From assembly GCA_002404865.1 (NCBI GenBank), contig DHKP01000014.1, positions 1 to 25,561 of the forward strand: DNA of 25,561 nucleotides, written 5' to 3'. Position numbers and translations under genes: made by a program. Positions 15,308-22,558 of the stretch are shown piece after piece. Position 1 is the stretch's first letter. Every line of letters starts with the position of its first letter. The notes under the pieces were generated by a model. The model searched no databases and was not told the origin of the DNA. It saw only the letters and a program-made list of their open reading frames with translations. This stretch comes from Caryophanales bacterium UBA4691 (GTDB lineage: Bacteria > Bacillota_I > Bacilli_A > RFN20 > CAG-826).

Positions 15308-15805
15308 CTATTTGCTTAAATCAATATTGCTTAACACATCGAATGGCGAAGAATCTTTCTTTTCTTCCGCTAGAGATAGGTAATCATCTTCACGATAGAC
15401 ATGATATCCTTCTCCGCTTTTAGGAAGCTCACTATTGCTACGAACAACACGTATTGGAAGGCTAGAAACGATAATGGAAAGAGCGACTAAATCAAGATCG
15501 ATAGAGGGGCCAGGCAAAACATACCCTTCCCCGATATCGTCTTCTTTATCCAAGATATCGACGCTATCGGTAAGCTTAATGTCTTTCGAAAAAAGGGCAC
15601 CATCGCGACTATCTTCCAAACAGAGCTTCGCTTTGAGACAATAGTCGACATGGGGATATCCCCCTCTTCTAGTCGCTTTAGCTTCGTAATGACAATTTGA
15701 AATTCCACGCAGCGGGTAACGAAGCTCATAATCATGAAAATCAGGATCAGCGGAATAGGAAAGAGTTCTTCCCCCAATTAAGGCACTTTTGCTGACTTTG
15801 GTCAT
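15308..15805 (-). CDS. yceD: YceD family protein (DUF177)
   Basis: A 165-residue protein of the YceD/DUF177 family, linked in other bacteria to 23S rRNA or large-subunit biogenesis and usually co-encoded with ribosomal protein L32 (rpmF). The typical core is visible: a central acidic stretch (DILDKEDDIGEGY), then LDLVALSIIVSSLPIRVV, and the short C-terminal block SPFDVLSNIDLSK resembling the family's DxRLxxL ending. It starts at the pheT stop (TAATG) behind a strong GGAGGTG site. No rpmF follows; a terminator and mraZ do. Sequence similarity in this family is low, so the assignment is likely rather than certain. Confidence 0.75.
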   Translation of the reverse strand: MTKVSKSALIGGRTLSYSADPDFHDYELRYPLRGISNCHYEAKATRRGGYPHVDYCLKAKLCLEDSRDGALFSKDIKLTDSVDILDKEDDIGEGYVLPGPSIDLDLVALSIIVSSLPIRVVRSNSELPKSGEGYHVYREDDYLSLAEEKKDSSPFDVLSNIDLSK

Positions 15806-18198
15806 TATTGACGCACCTCCGCAAGGAATTTCATTTGAAGCATATGGATGATTTTTTCCATGGCCGCGTTGACTTCTTCGTCCTTTAAAGTCCGCTCGCT
15901 ATTATTGAATTCAATCGAAATTGCCAGCGATTTTTTGCCAATTCCGATAATTTCTCCTTGGAACACGTCGAAAACATCAACCGATTTTACCAATGAGTCT
16001 GCGCGAGAAATCTCACGTTTGATATCAGAGAATGTGACCTTATTATCGACGACAAAGGCAAGATCGCGGCTAACGAGAGGGAATTTACTAGGGGTAAGGG
16101 CCTTTGAGGCACTGGTTTTTAAATTCAATAAAGCATCTAAGTCTAATTCCATCGCTGTAGCTGTTTTCCCTAAACCATATTTCTTTAAGGCGAGAGGATG
16201 GAGCTCGCCCATCACGCCGATTAGAGTTTTGCCAATTGTGATTTGCGCGCTTTTCCCAGGATGGAATTCTTCTTTATCGCTAGATAATCGCGATATCTGG
16301 TACCGATTGCTATTGATGTTAAGAAGCTCCATAATTCCTTCGAAAACGCCTTTCGCACTATAGAAATCATAAGGAAGGGAATTCATAGAACCGCGAATGC
16401 TTTCTTTTCCAACGAAAATCGCTCCTAAATGGCATCCTTGCTCGGTCTTTGTATCGATGTCGCTCACTTCGAAAATCGCAAAGTCTTTAATTTGACGTGC
16501 CACGTTATAGCTTGCGGTTGAAAGCAAGGAAGGAAGCAAAGAAGAACGAACGAATTCATGCTCATCGGTCATTGGGTTAGCAAGGCGATAATTTTCGCCT
16601 TTCTTTAGATAGGAAAATTCTTTGCTGCTAGTTTCGCTCACTAAGGTATAAGTGAATACTTCGCACATGCCGATAGAACGCAAGAATCTACGGATAGAAA
16701 TCTTATTCTTTTGTCTCTCCGTCAATCCTTTAAAGGAAGCAGCACTTGGCAATTTGCTTTGGATATGATCAAAGCCAAGCAGACGGATGACTTCTTCGCT
16801 TACGTCCGCCTCTTCTTTCATATCAATGCGGTAACTAGGAACTATTACCTCAAAATAATCCCCTTTTGCTTCCGGGGACAAATGGTCAAGTGTCAATACG
16901 CGCATTATCTCTTCATTAGAAAAGTTCGTTCCTAAGCGCCCGTTAATGTAAGCAAAACTACTTCTAATGACTTTCTTTTCGTGATTAAGCGTATCGAAAG
17001 CAAATTCTTGGCTTACGCTACTTCCACCCGCTATTTCTAATAGAAGTTCACTAGCTAAGGAAAGAACCGAAGAGATTTGGTCTGAGTTAATGCCTTTAAC
17101 AAAGCGGGAAGAGGATTCGCTGCTAAGCCCTAAGCGCAAAGAAGTTTTGCGGATGCTTGCACTATGGAAAACCGCGCCTTCGATGACAACGTTTTTTGTA
17201 TTATCATCCACCCTAGCGCCTTCGCTCGTCATAATGCCGGCCAAGCAGACGTTCTCATTATCGCTTGTGACGACTAAATCGTTTTGCTTAAGGTCGTAGT
17301 TCTTCTCATCCATTGCGTGGAATGTGCCTTCATAGTCATTTTTCACGATGAGCTCTTTCTTTTTGAGCTTATCGAAATCATACATATTTAAAGGCTGACC
17401 GGAATAAAGCATCACAAAGTTTCCGATATCCACGACGTTATTAATGCTACGAATTCCTTCGGCAGTCAAAATCTCGACAAGCCATTTTGGAGAAGGCGCG
17501 ACTTTAATGTTTCTAACGATTCTAGCGGATATCGCGCTGCATTTATCAGTATCACTATGCGTTAGGAAAGATTCCTTTACGATTTTAGAAGAATCCAAAG
17601 GCTTGTTTAGAAGGGTAACAGGACGCTCTAATAAAGTTCCGACTTCTAAAGCAACGTTTTTAATCGCGTTTAAGTCGCTGCGGTTAGCAAGCAAGGATAA
17701 ATCCAAAACCGTGTCATCATAGCCTAAATACTTTAAAGGGTCTTCCTCCCCAAGCGGGGCATCAAGAGGAAGCTCTTCAATCCCGCTACATTCTTCTTCA
17801 GTTAAGAATTTCTTATCCACGCCTAATTCATATAAAGCGCAGCACATTCCGTCGCTATCAATGCCACGAATCTTGCCCTTATTAATAACGTCGCCAGGGA
17901 GTTTAGCCCCTTCTCTAGCCACAATGACTTTTAAACCAACTCTAGCATTTGGCGCACCGCAAACAATTTGGTGCACCCCATATTTGGGGCCTTCATCTAC
18001 ATTTAAAATATGCAAATGGTCACTGTCTGGATGAGGGAGACAAGTCAGAATCTCTCCGATAACTAATCCTGTGGCATCGGCTAGTTTCTCGATACTTTCA
18101 ACCTCTACTCCTGCGAAAGTTAATTTATCCGCTAAGAATTTAGGATCAATATCGTCTACTTTGACGAAATGGTTGAGCCATTTTAATGAAACTTTCAT
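15805..18198 (-). CDS. pheT: Phenylalanyl-tRNA synthetase beta subunit
   Basis: A 797-residue PheT, normal full length. The N-terminal EMAP/tRNA-binding OB domain spans about residues 40-150 (HPDSDHLHILNVDEG, IVCGAPNARVG). A B3/4 domain, the seat of Tyr-tRNA-Phe editing, follows, then a B5 domain (about 400-475). The catalytic-like core comes next. The C-terminal FDX-ACB anticodon-binding domain (SKFPLVSRDLAFVVD) covers about the last 95 residues. It forms the alpha2-beta2 enzyme with PheS. ATG 18198 lies 11 bases after pheS with an AAGGAG site. It depends on the pheS T-box leader. Confidence 0.98.
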   Translation of the reverse strand: MKVSLKWLNHFVKVDDIDPKFLADKLTFAGVEVESIEKLADATGLVIGEILTCLPHPDSDHLHILNVDEGPKYGVHQIVCGAPNARVGLKVIVAREGAKLPGDVINKGKIRGIDSDGMCCALYELGVDKKFLTEEECSGIEELPLDAPLGEEDPLKYLGYDDTVLDLSLLANRSDLNAIKNVALEVGTLLERPVTLLNKPLDSSKIVKESFLTHSDTDKCSAISARIVRNIKVAPSPKWLVEILTAEGIRSINNVVDIGNFVMLYSGQPLNMYDFDKLKKKELIVKNDYEGTFHAMDEKNYDLKQNDLVVTSDNENVCLAGIMTSEGARVDDNTKNVVIEGAVFHSASIRKTSLRLGLSSESSSRFVKGINSDQISSVLSLASELLLEIAGGSSVSQEFAFDTLNHEKKVIRSSFAYINGRLGTNFSNEEIMRVLTLDHLSPEAKGDYFEVIVPSYRIDMKEEADVSEEVIRLLGFDHIQSKLPSAASFKGLTERQKNKISIRRFLRSIGMCEVFTYTLVSETSSKEFSYLKKGENYRLANPMTDEHEFVRSSLLPSLLSTASYNVARQIKDFAIFEVSDIDTKTEQGCHLGAIFVGKESIRGSMNSLPYDFYSAKGVFEGIMELLNINSNRYQISRLSSDKEEFHPGKSAQITIGKTLIGVMGELHPLALKKYGLGKTATAMELDLDALLNLKTSASKALTPSKFPLVSRDLAFVVDNKVTFSDIKREISRADSLVKSVDVFDVFQGEIIGIGKKSLAISIEFNNSERTLKDEEVNAAMEKIIHMLQMKFLAEVRQ

Positions 18199-18209
18199 GT
18201 TTTCTCTCC

Positions 18210-19250
18210 TTATTTCTCAATGAACGGTTTTAAGAATCGAAGGTCATTTTGATAAAGGCGGCGAATATCGTCGATTCCATAACGAAGGATTGCAAGACGT
18301 TCTACGCCTACTCCAAAGGCAAACCCGCTATATGCTTTCGGATCATACCCGCACATTTCTAAAACATGAGGATGAACTTCGCCAGCCCCTAGAATCTCGA
18401 TCCAACCACTTCCTTTGCACATATCGCAGCCTTTTCCACCGCATTTAGCGCAGCTAACATCCACCTCGACGCTCGGTTCAGTGAAAGGGAAATAGGAACT
18501 TCTCATCCGGATTTCGCGCTTTTCGCCGAACATCTTTTTAACAAAAAGCTCTAACGTGCCTTTTAAATCCGCCATGGAGATATCTTTCCCAACGACCAGT
18601 CCTTCGATTTGATTGAATTCGTGGCTATGGGTCATATCGTCGTCATCCCTGCGGTAGCATTTGCCTGGGCAAATCATTTTGATTGGGCCTTTTTCGGTTT
18701 GCTCAAGCAAGGCATGGGCTTGCGCAGCCGAAGTCTGAGTGCGAAGCAACAAAGAATCGGTGATATAGAAAGTATCTTGCATATCACGCGCTGGATGGTC
18801 TTTTGGAACGTTCAATAGTTCGAAATTGAAATGATCGCTTTCAATATCCCTTCCTTCTTTGACCTCAAATCCCATGGAAGAGAAAATGGAAATCATTTCA
18901 TCGATGATTTGATAGATTGGATTAATGGAACCGACTCGGTGCGTTCTACCCGGAAGAGAAAGATCGATAGACTCTCTTGCGAGCTTTTCGCTCATGACGC
19001 GTTTAGAGATCTCTTCCTTCTTCGTTTCGTAACGCGTGACAATCGCATTTCTCACCTCATTCATCGTCTTTCCGAAAATCGCTTTATTTTCCGGTGTTAG
19101 CGATTTCATTACTCCCATCAAGGAATTCAGTTCGCTTTTCTTGGCTAAATAGGTATTGCGAATTTTTTCTAGAACCGTTTCGTCATTTGCGGATGCGATT
19201 TCCTTAAGCGCAGCTTCTTTGATTTCTTCCGCTCGTTTTGTTTCTTCCAT
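18210..19250 (-). CDS. pheS: Phenylalanyl-tRNA synthetase alpha subunit
   Basis: A 346-residue class II synthetase catalytic subunit. The N-terminal coiled coil (residues 1-85) binds tRNA. Class II motifs follow: GRTHRVGSINPIYQ, motif 2 ICPGKCYRRDDDD with the MTHSHEFNQIEG that follows, and motif 3 GFAFGVGVERLAILRYG. A Cys-rich insert CAKCGGKGCDMCKGSGW is typical of Bacillota PheS. ATG 19250 is chosen for its GGAGGG site. A longer reading to 19328 would translate the T-box terminator. Homology to other PheS proteins begins with MEETKRAEEIKEAA. Confidence 0.97.
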   Translation of the reverse strand: MEETKRAEEIKEAALKEIASANDETVLEKIRNTYLAKKSELNSLMGVMKSLTPENKAIFGKTMNEVRNAIVTRYETKKEEISKRVMSEKLARESIDLSLPGRTHRVGSINPIYQIIDEMISIFSSMGFEVKEGRDIESDHFNFELLNVPKDHPARDMQDTFYITDSLLLRTQTSAAQAHALLEQTEKGPIKMICPGKCYRRDDDDMTHSHEFNQIEGLVVGKDISMADLKGTLELFVKKMFGEKREIRMRSSYFPFTEPSVEVDVSCAKCGGKGCDMCKGSGWIEILGAGEVHPHVLEMCGYDPKAYSGFAFGVGVERLAILRYGIDDIRRLYQNDLRFLKPFIEK

Positions 19251-19261
19251 AATCCCTCCAA

Positions 19262-19472
19262 AATAAAAAAGGCGACACGGGAGTGAGTTATCCCACGGTG
19301 CCATCCCAATTCGATGAATTTTTCTCATCGCTCTATAGCCTTAACCTGGACCAAGGGGGAATTCTCATTCCCGTTCTCCGAGACGAACTTTCGTCGCGCT
19401 TCAGGAAGCCGTTCCACTATCAGCTTCTCCCTATTCTAGAAGGATGCGATTACTCTTTCTCTTCAACGAACG
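19262..19472 (-). promoter_or_regulatory. T-box riboswitch (Phe) upstream of pheST
   Basis: The minus strand has the T-box sequence GGGATGGCACCGTG (19307-19294). An imperfect terminator stem, GGCACCGTGGGA/TCCCGTGTCGCC (19302-19291 and 19282-19271), is followed by TTTTTTATTTT. Stem I closes with GTTC/GAAC and GAGA/TCTC, and a TCGC/GCGA helix sits above the loop. The Phe codon TTC at 19387-19385 lies in the 3' side of that specifier loop, after GAAAG, opposite AGTAA. Low charged tRNA-Phe should allow read-through into pheS-pheT-yceD. Confidence 0.9.
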
Positions 19473-19477
19473 CCCTT

Positions 19478-19506
19478 ATTCTAGAAGAGAATAAGAAAAA
19501 ATTAAA
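19478..19506 (-). promoter_or_regulatory. Candidate pheS leader promoter
   Basis: The minus strand -10 TAGAAT (19483-19478) puts the start about 5-10 bases before Stem I. The best -35 candidate, TTTAAT, is weak and 18 bases away. The region also contains the inverted repeat CTTATTCT/AGAATAAG (19474-19494). Confidence 0.35.
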
Positions 19507-19513
19507 GGAAAAC

Positions 19514-20242
19514 TCAACCAAGGAGTTTCCGGAAAGAATACATAAGGATGGAGCCTGCCATCGCGACATTGAGAGAGTCGATTCCTTCCATTTCAATTCG
19601 GATATTGTAATTGGTTGCCCTCAAAACTTCTTCCCTAACTCCTTTCCCTTCATTTCCTAGGATAATGGCAAGCTTGGATATTTTTTTAGGAGCTTCATCT
19701 AAATAGAAAGAACTCTTTATAGCGGTGCCATAGACTTGATAGCCTTGCTGATGAAGGAAAGAAATCGAATCAATCAAATCATTACTTTTTACTAAATTAA
19801 GGGCAAATATCGCCCCTTGACTCGCCATCAAGGTTTTTTCGTTATACGCTGAAGCGCATTTCTCCCCGAGAATAATGTCTTTGAAACCGAACGCTAAAGC
19901 ACTTCGGAAAAGCGTCCCCACGTTTCCTGGATCTGCTACGCCGTCAAGAACGAGAATACGAGAAGAGGAGATGGGTTTAGCTTCTTTTTTCTTGCAAACG
20001 GCAACAATTCCTTCTGGGGTTCTAGAGGAAACCAGTTTATCCAAAACCGTTGGAGTGACGATATAATTCACTGCTTTTGAAGGGTATGGCCTCAATGAAA
20101 AAATAGCTATAGCCGCGTTACATTTCAAAGCCATCTCAACCATATGGAATCCTTCAACGAGGAAATAATCGCCTTTCCCGTTTTTTAAAGCGACTGCTTC
20201 TTTGATTTTTGCATTGTTTCGACTTACGATAGTTTCGTTCAT
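19514..20242 (-). CDS. TrmH/SpoU-family RNA 2'-O-methyltransferase (YsgA-like)
   Basis: A 242-residue SPOUT methyltransferase. The N-terminal L30e-like substrate-binding domain (residues 1-85) contains the typical SRNNAKIKEAVAL opening. The knotted AdoMet-binding domain has motif 1 DPGNVGTLFRSA (104-115) with Asn107 and Arg113, motif 2 ILGNEGKGV (194-202) with Glu198, and motif 3 SLNVAMAGSI (223-232). Proteins of this group methylate ribose in 23S rRNA or tRNA; the target here is unknown. Its position directly upstream of pheST matches B. subtilis ysgA. The ATG overlaps the stop of the metalloprotease gene as ATGA. Confidence 0.92.
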   Translation of the reverse strand: MNETIVSRNNAKIKEAVALKNGKGDYFLVEGFHMVEMALKCNAAIAIFSLRPYPSKAVNYIVTPTVLDKLVSSRTPEGIVAVCKKKEAKPISSSRILVLDGVADPGNVGTLFRSALAFGFKDIILGEKCASAYNEKTLMASQGAIFALNLVKSNDLIDSISFLHQQGYQVYGTAIKSSFYLDEAPKKISKLAIILGNEGKGVREEVLRATNYNIRIEMEGIDSLNVAMAGSILMYSFRKLLG

Positions 20243-20856
20243 TGGTAAATATGGTTCCTTAATTTATCATGGTTTTCCTTATAAAAAGGGCAATAACGGA
20301 AGACAATATCATAGAAGGATTTACTATGATCGAAGACAAAATGATGCGCGAGTTCATGGACGATGACAGAATCAATAATCGCAGGGCCATAATGAACAAG
20401 AGACAAGGCAAAAGTGACTTTATGAGTCTTTCTGCTATTGACGCCATAGCGTGTGCTCATGTCTCTTACGGCGACATTATAAGGTTCCTCTATCCCCATT
20501 GCTTCTTCGTAATAACGGACTTTCTTTCGGCAATACGACAATAGAAGTGACCGGTAATAACGCTTCTTTTTTTCATCGCGTAACATTGAGAAACCAGGGA
20601 CTGTCTTTTCTTCCCCGAAAAGAAAAACAGAATCGCCGTCACTAGGTTTTCGGAATTGCGTTTTCTTCAGTAATCTAGGAATAACCTCAGTAATTTTATC
20701 TTTGAGAAATTCTTCGCTCACGAAATACGGACAGGAAACTTTCATATATTCGCCACCATTTTCAAGGCGGAACGTGATGGATTTCATTCGCTTTCTTTCG
20801 ATATAACAAGGGATTGTCTTCCCTTGGTAATTAATCTTGTAGACGATTTGGCTCAT
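20239..20856 (-). CDS. YgjP-like M48/WLM metallopeptidase-family protein
   Basis: A 205-residue protein of the YgjP/DUF45 family. The zinc site is HELAHHFVFDH: His167, Glu168, His171 and a third ligand His177. The upstream family signature RDMSTRYGVNS, in place of the usual MxTRWGSC, is relaxed. Function is poorly known even in model organisms; proteolytic activity is expected from the motif but unproven. I chose ATG 20856. An alternative TTG codon at 20865 overlaps the last bases of the GATAAT -10 box, so it cannot be in the transcript. Predicted leaderless. It shares an 87-base divergent region with the TudS gene and overlaps the methyltransferase gene downstream. Confidence 0.85.
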   Translation of the reverse strand: MSQIVYKINYQGKTIPCYIERKRMKSITFRLENGGEYMKVSCPYFVSEEFLKDKITEVIPRLLKKTQFRKPSDGDSVFLFGEEKTVPGFSMLRDEKKKRYYRSLLLSYCRKKVRYYEEAMGIEEPYNVAVRDMSTRYGVNSRKTHKVTFALSLVHYGPAIIDSVIVHELAHHFVFDHSKSFYDIVFRYCPFYKENHDKLRNHIYQ

Positions 20857-20864
20857 GCGGTTCA

Positions 20865-20893
20865 ATTATCCTATGAATACCCCTTATTAGCAA
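20865..20893 (-). promoter_or_regulatory. Promoter of the YgjP-methyltransferase operon, leaderless type
   Basis: Minus strand: TTGCTA (20893-20888), exactly 17 bases, GATAAT (20870-20865). Eight bases then lead to the ATG at 20856, so the start site falls at or 1-2 bases before the start codon. Confidence 0.6.
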
Positions 20894-20905
20894 AGAGAAA
20901 CAGTA

Positions 20906-20934
20906 TTGAGAAGAGGCGGGAAAACGAGTATATT
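20906..20934 (+). promoter_or_regulatory. Promoter of the TudS-ECF operon, leaderless type
   Basis: TTGAGA (20906-20911), exactly 17 bases, TATATT (20929-20934). Nine bases then lead to ATG 20944, predicting a leader of about 3 bases and no ribosome-binding site. It is back to back with the YgjP promoter; the two -35 boxes are 12 bases apart. Confidence 0.65.
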
Positions 20935-20943
20935 TACGCAGGT

Positions 20944-21777
20944 ATGGAAAAGATTCTAGTTTCAGCATGTTTGCTTGGGGATAAAACGCGTTATGATGGC
21001 GGTTCAAATCCTTTTCCTTTTTTGGACGAATTAGCCAAAAAATATGAGCTCGTCCCGTTTTGCCCAGAGTTAGAAGCCGGATTATCAGTCCCTCGTCCCA
21101 TGGCTGAAATCGTAAGAAACGAAGTCGTTAATAAAGACGGCGTCAATTTAACGAAGAACTATAATGAGGCGGCAGAAAAAGCTTATCGAGTTTGTTTGTT
21201 TCTCGGTATAAAGATTGCCATTTTGAAAGATGGTTCGCCCGCTTGCGGATCCCGCTTTATCCATAATGGGAAATTCGATGGCGGGAAAATCGAAGGATTA
21301 GGCGTTACAGCAAGATACTTAATCTCAAAAGGAATCAAAGTATATTCTGAAACGGACAATCTTCAATTCTTGCTCGGAAATAGCGAAAAGAAAAAAGGCC
21401 GCTCCCCAATCGAAAAAGAGAAAAACAAATATTTTGCGCAAGCAAAAGCCAAAGACGAAAAAAAGGATCCTCGTTCTTATCGAAAAGGAATCCCTACTCG
21501 CAAATTCTCTAAGGATCAGAAATTTGATCATAAAGATAAGCGCTTTGCAAAAAAAGATTATACGGGTAATCCTTTGGACAAAAAGCGCCCCTATTACTCA
21601 AACAAAAAGAAGGACGATTTCCATAAAAACGAAGGGAATCATTCTTTTGGAAAAAAGCGCTCTTTCGAAAAGAAAGGTTCTTTTTCAAAAGATAGGAAAC
21701 CAAATTTTCACTCCAATAATAGTTACCATTCTCCAAGGAAAAATGGCTATCGCTCTTTCGCAAAGAAAGTTAAGTGA
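20944..21777 (+). CDS. DUF523/TudS-type desulfidase with long basic C-terminal tail
   Basis: A 277-residue protein in two parts. Residues 1-145 are a complete DUF523 domain: SACLLG (Cys9), FCPELEAGLSVPRP (Cys40) and KDGSPACGS (Cys101). In characterised TudS enzymes such cysteines hold a 4Fe-4S cluster that removes sulfur from thiouracil. A related protein with an added DUF1722 domain (RudS) acts on 4-thiouridine in tRNA. Residues 147-277 form a hydrophilic tail rich in Lys, Arg, Asn and Ser, with an aromatic residue every 6-10 positions (RKFSKD, RSFEKK, GSFSKD). It has no cysteine and resembles disordered RNA-binding tails. I chose ATG 20944 by homology and promoter position. The ECF gene follows after 3 bases. 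Domain call is confident; an RNA substrate is inference. Confidence 0.85.
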   Translation: MEKILVSACLLGDKTRYDGGSNPFPFLDELAKKYELVPFCPELEAGLSVPRPMAEIVRNEVVNKDGVNLTKNYNEAAEKAYRVCLFLGIKIAILKDGSPACGSRFIHNGKFDGGKIEGLGVTARYLISKGIKVYSETDNLQFLLGNSEKKKGRSPIEKEKNKYFAQAKAKDEKKDPRSYRKGIPTRKFSKDQKFDHKDKRFAKKDYTGNPLDKKRPYYSNKKKDDFHKNEGNHSFGKKRSFEKKGSFSKDRKPNFHSNNSYHSPRKNGYRSFAKKVK

Positions 21778-21780
21778 TAC

Positions 21781-22293
21781 ATGAAGAGATCTTTGTTTTA
21801 TCGAATTACCATTTGTGGCGTTTTTAGCGCTTTATGCTTTGTGCTTACCGCCTTTTGCCAAGCCCCTCTTCCATTAGGGGTTGGTTATTTAAATTTTGGT
21901 GATATCGCTACTTTGCTTATCGCAATGGCTCTTGGGCCAATCGAAGGAGCGATTGTCGGTATCATCGGAGGGACGATGGCTGACTTATTTTTAGGTTATG
22001 CCGCCTACGCCCCTTTCACGCTTCTAGCGAAAGCATTGCTTGGAGGCATCACGGGTTTCCTTTTCTTCTTATTAAGAAAGCATAAGGTCATTCGTTTCAT
22101 ATCTCCTTTTATTGGCGCTACCGCGATGATTTTAGCATATATGCTAGCTTACGCCGTATTAGAAGGACCAATGCTATACTTATCAAGCGCTTTTGATTGC
22201 TTACAAGGTTATTCAATGGCGGTTTTATCGATCCCTCTCACCTTAGGAATTGAAAAAAGCGGGGTATTAGCCCGCTTAAAAGAGCATGAATAA
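21781..22293 (+). CDS. ECF transporter S component
   Basis: A 170-residue integral membrane protein with about six hydrophobic segments (near residues 8-26, 41-58, 56-72, 78-98, 105-126 and 140-157). The family signature is clear: GVGYLNFGDIATLL followed by GPIEGAIVGIIGGTMADLF and a conserved PFTLLAKALLGG. S components bind one vitamin or cofactor precursor and work with a shared EcfT-EcfA module, not encoded here. The substrate cannot be read; the YLNFGDI group includes several vitamin or pyrimidine-precursor transporters. It follows the TudS gene by 3 bases with no clear ribosome-binding site, so coupling is likely. Its 3' end contains the terminator of the convergent operon. Confidence 0.88.
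   Translation: MKRSLFYRITICGVFSALCFVLTAFCQAPLPLGVGYLNFGDIATLLIAMALGPIEGAIVGIIGGTMADLFLGYAAYAPFTLLAKALLGGITGFLFFLLRKHKVIRFISPFIGATAMILAYMLAYAVLEGPMLYLSSAFDCLQGYSMAVLSIPLTLGIEKSGVLARLKEHE
22251..22277 (-). terminator. Terminator of the GH13-PucR-ABC operon, inside the convergent ECF gene
   Basis: The minus strand has a perfect 7-bp stem AAGCGGG/CCCGCTT (22277-22271 and 22263-22257, 7-base loop). A run of six T residues, two of them in the stem, ends it. It starts 21 bases after the stop of the 76-residue gene, wholly within the coding sequence of the ECF S component. Confidence 0.75.
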
Positions 22294-22298
22294 TATCC

Positions 22299-22529
22299 TT
22301 AATGGGGTTTTCTAGCTTCTTCTTTGCTTTCTACTGGATTTTCTTTCCTATCAATAGCGAGAGAAAGCCTAAGCGCAACAGCTTCAAAAATAATCGTAGC
22401 GACAAATAAATAAACGCCGATAATTAAAGTGACAGTATTATTCGCTAATAAGCCATGCGTTAGAAGCCCCGCGCCGATAACAACGCTAATGATTCCTAGA
22501 TAGAAAGTAATTTTCGCCATTAATTTCAT
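22299..22529 (-). CDS. Small two-pass membrane protein
   Basis: A 76-residue protein that I do not recognise. Two hydrophobic segments (about residues 6-29 and 32-55) are joined by a short NNT turn. A charged cytosolic tail (RKENPVESKEEARKPH) follows. The ATG has a good AGGAGA site, so translation is well supported. It lies 29 bases after the degenerate ABC gene on the same strand and just before the operon terminator, so it is probably the last gene of that operon. There are no catalytic motifs, and no function is proposed. Confidence 0.75.
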   Translation of the reverse strand: MKLMAKITFYLGIISVVIGAGLLTHGLLANNTVTLIIGVYLFVATIIFEAVALRLSLAIDRKENPVESKEEARKPH

Positions 22530-22558
22530 TTTAAATCTCCTATCAGAACTTCGATATC

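Noticed and set aside
15848..16363. 171-codon plus-strand reading frame inside pheT
   Set aside because: Antisense to pheT; no start signal or domain, and pheT is intact across the region.
19283..19660. Plus-strand 125-codon reading frame over the pheS leader
   Set aside because: It is antisense to the T-box riboswitch and the end of the methyltransferase gene, with no ribosome-binding site and no recognisable motif.
20857..20943. Longer starts for the divergent YgjP (TTG 20865) and TudS (20824) genes
   Set aside because: Both would run through well-formed promoters, and homology of each protein begins at the inner ATG.
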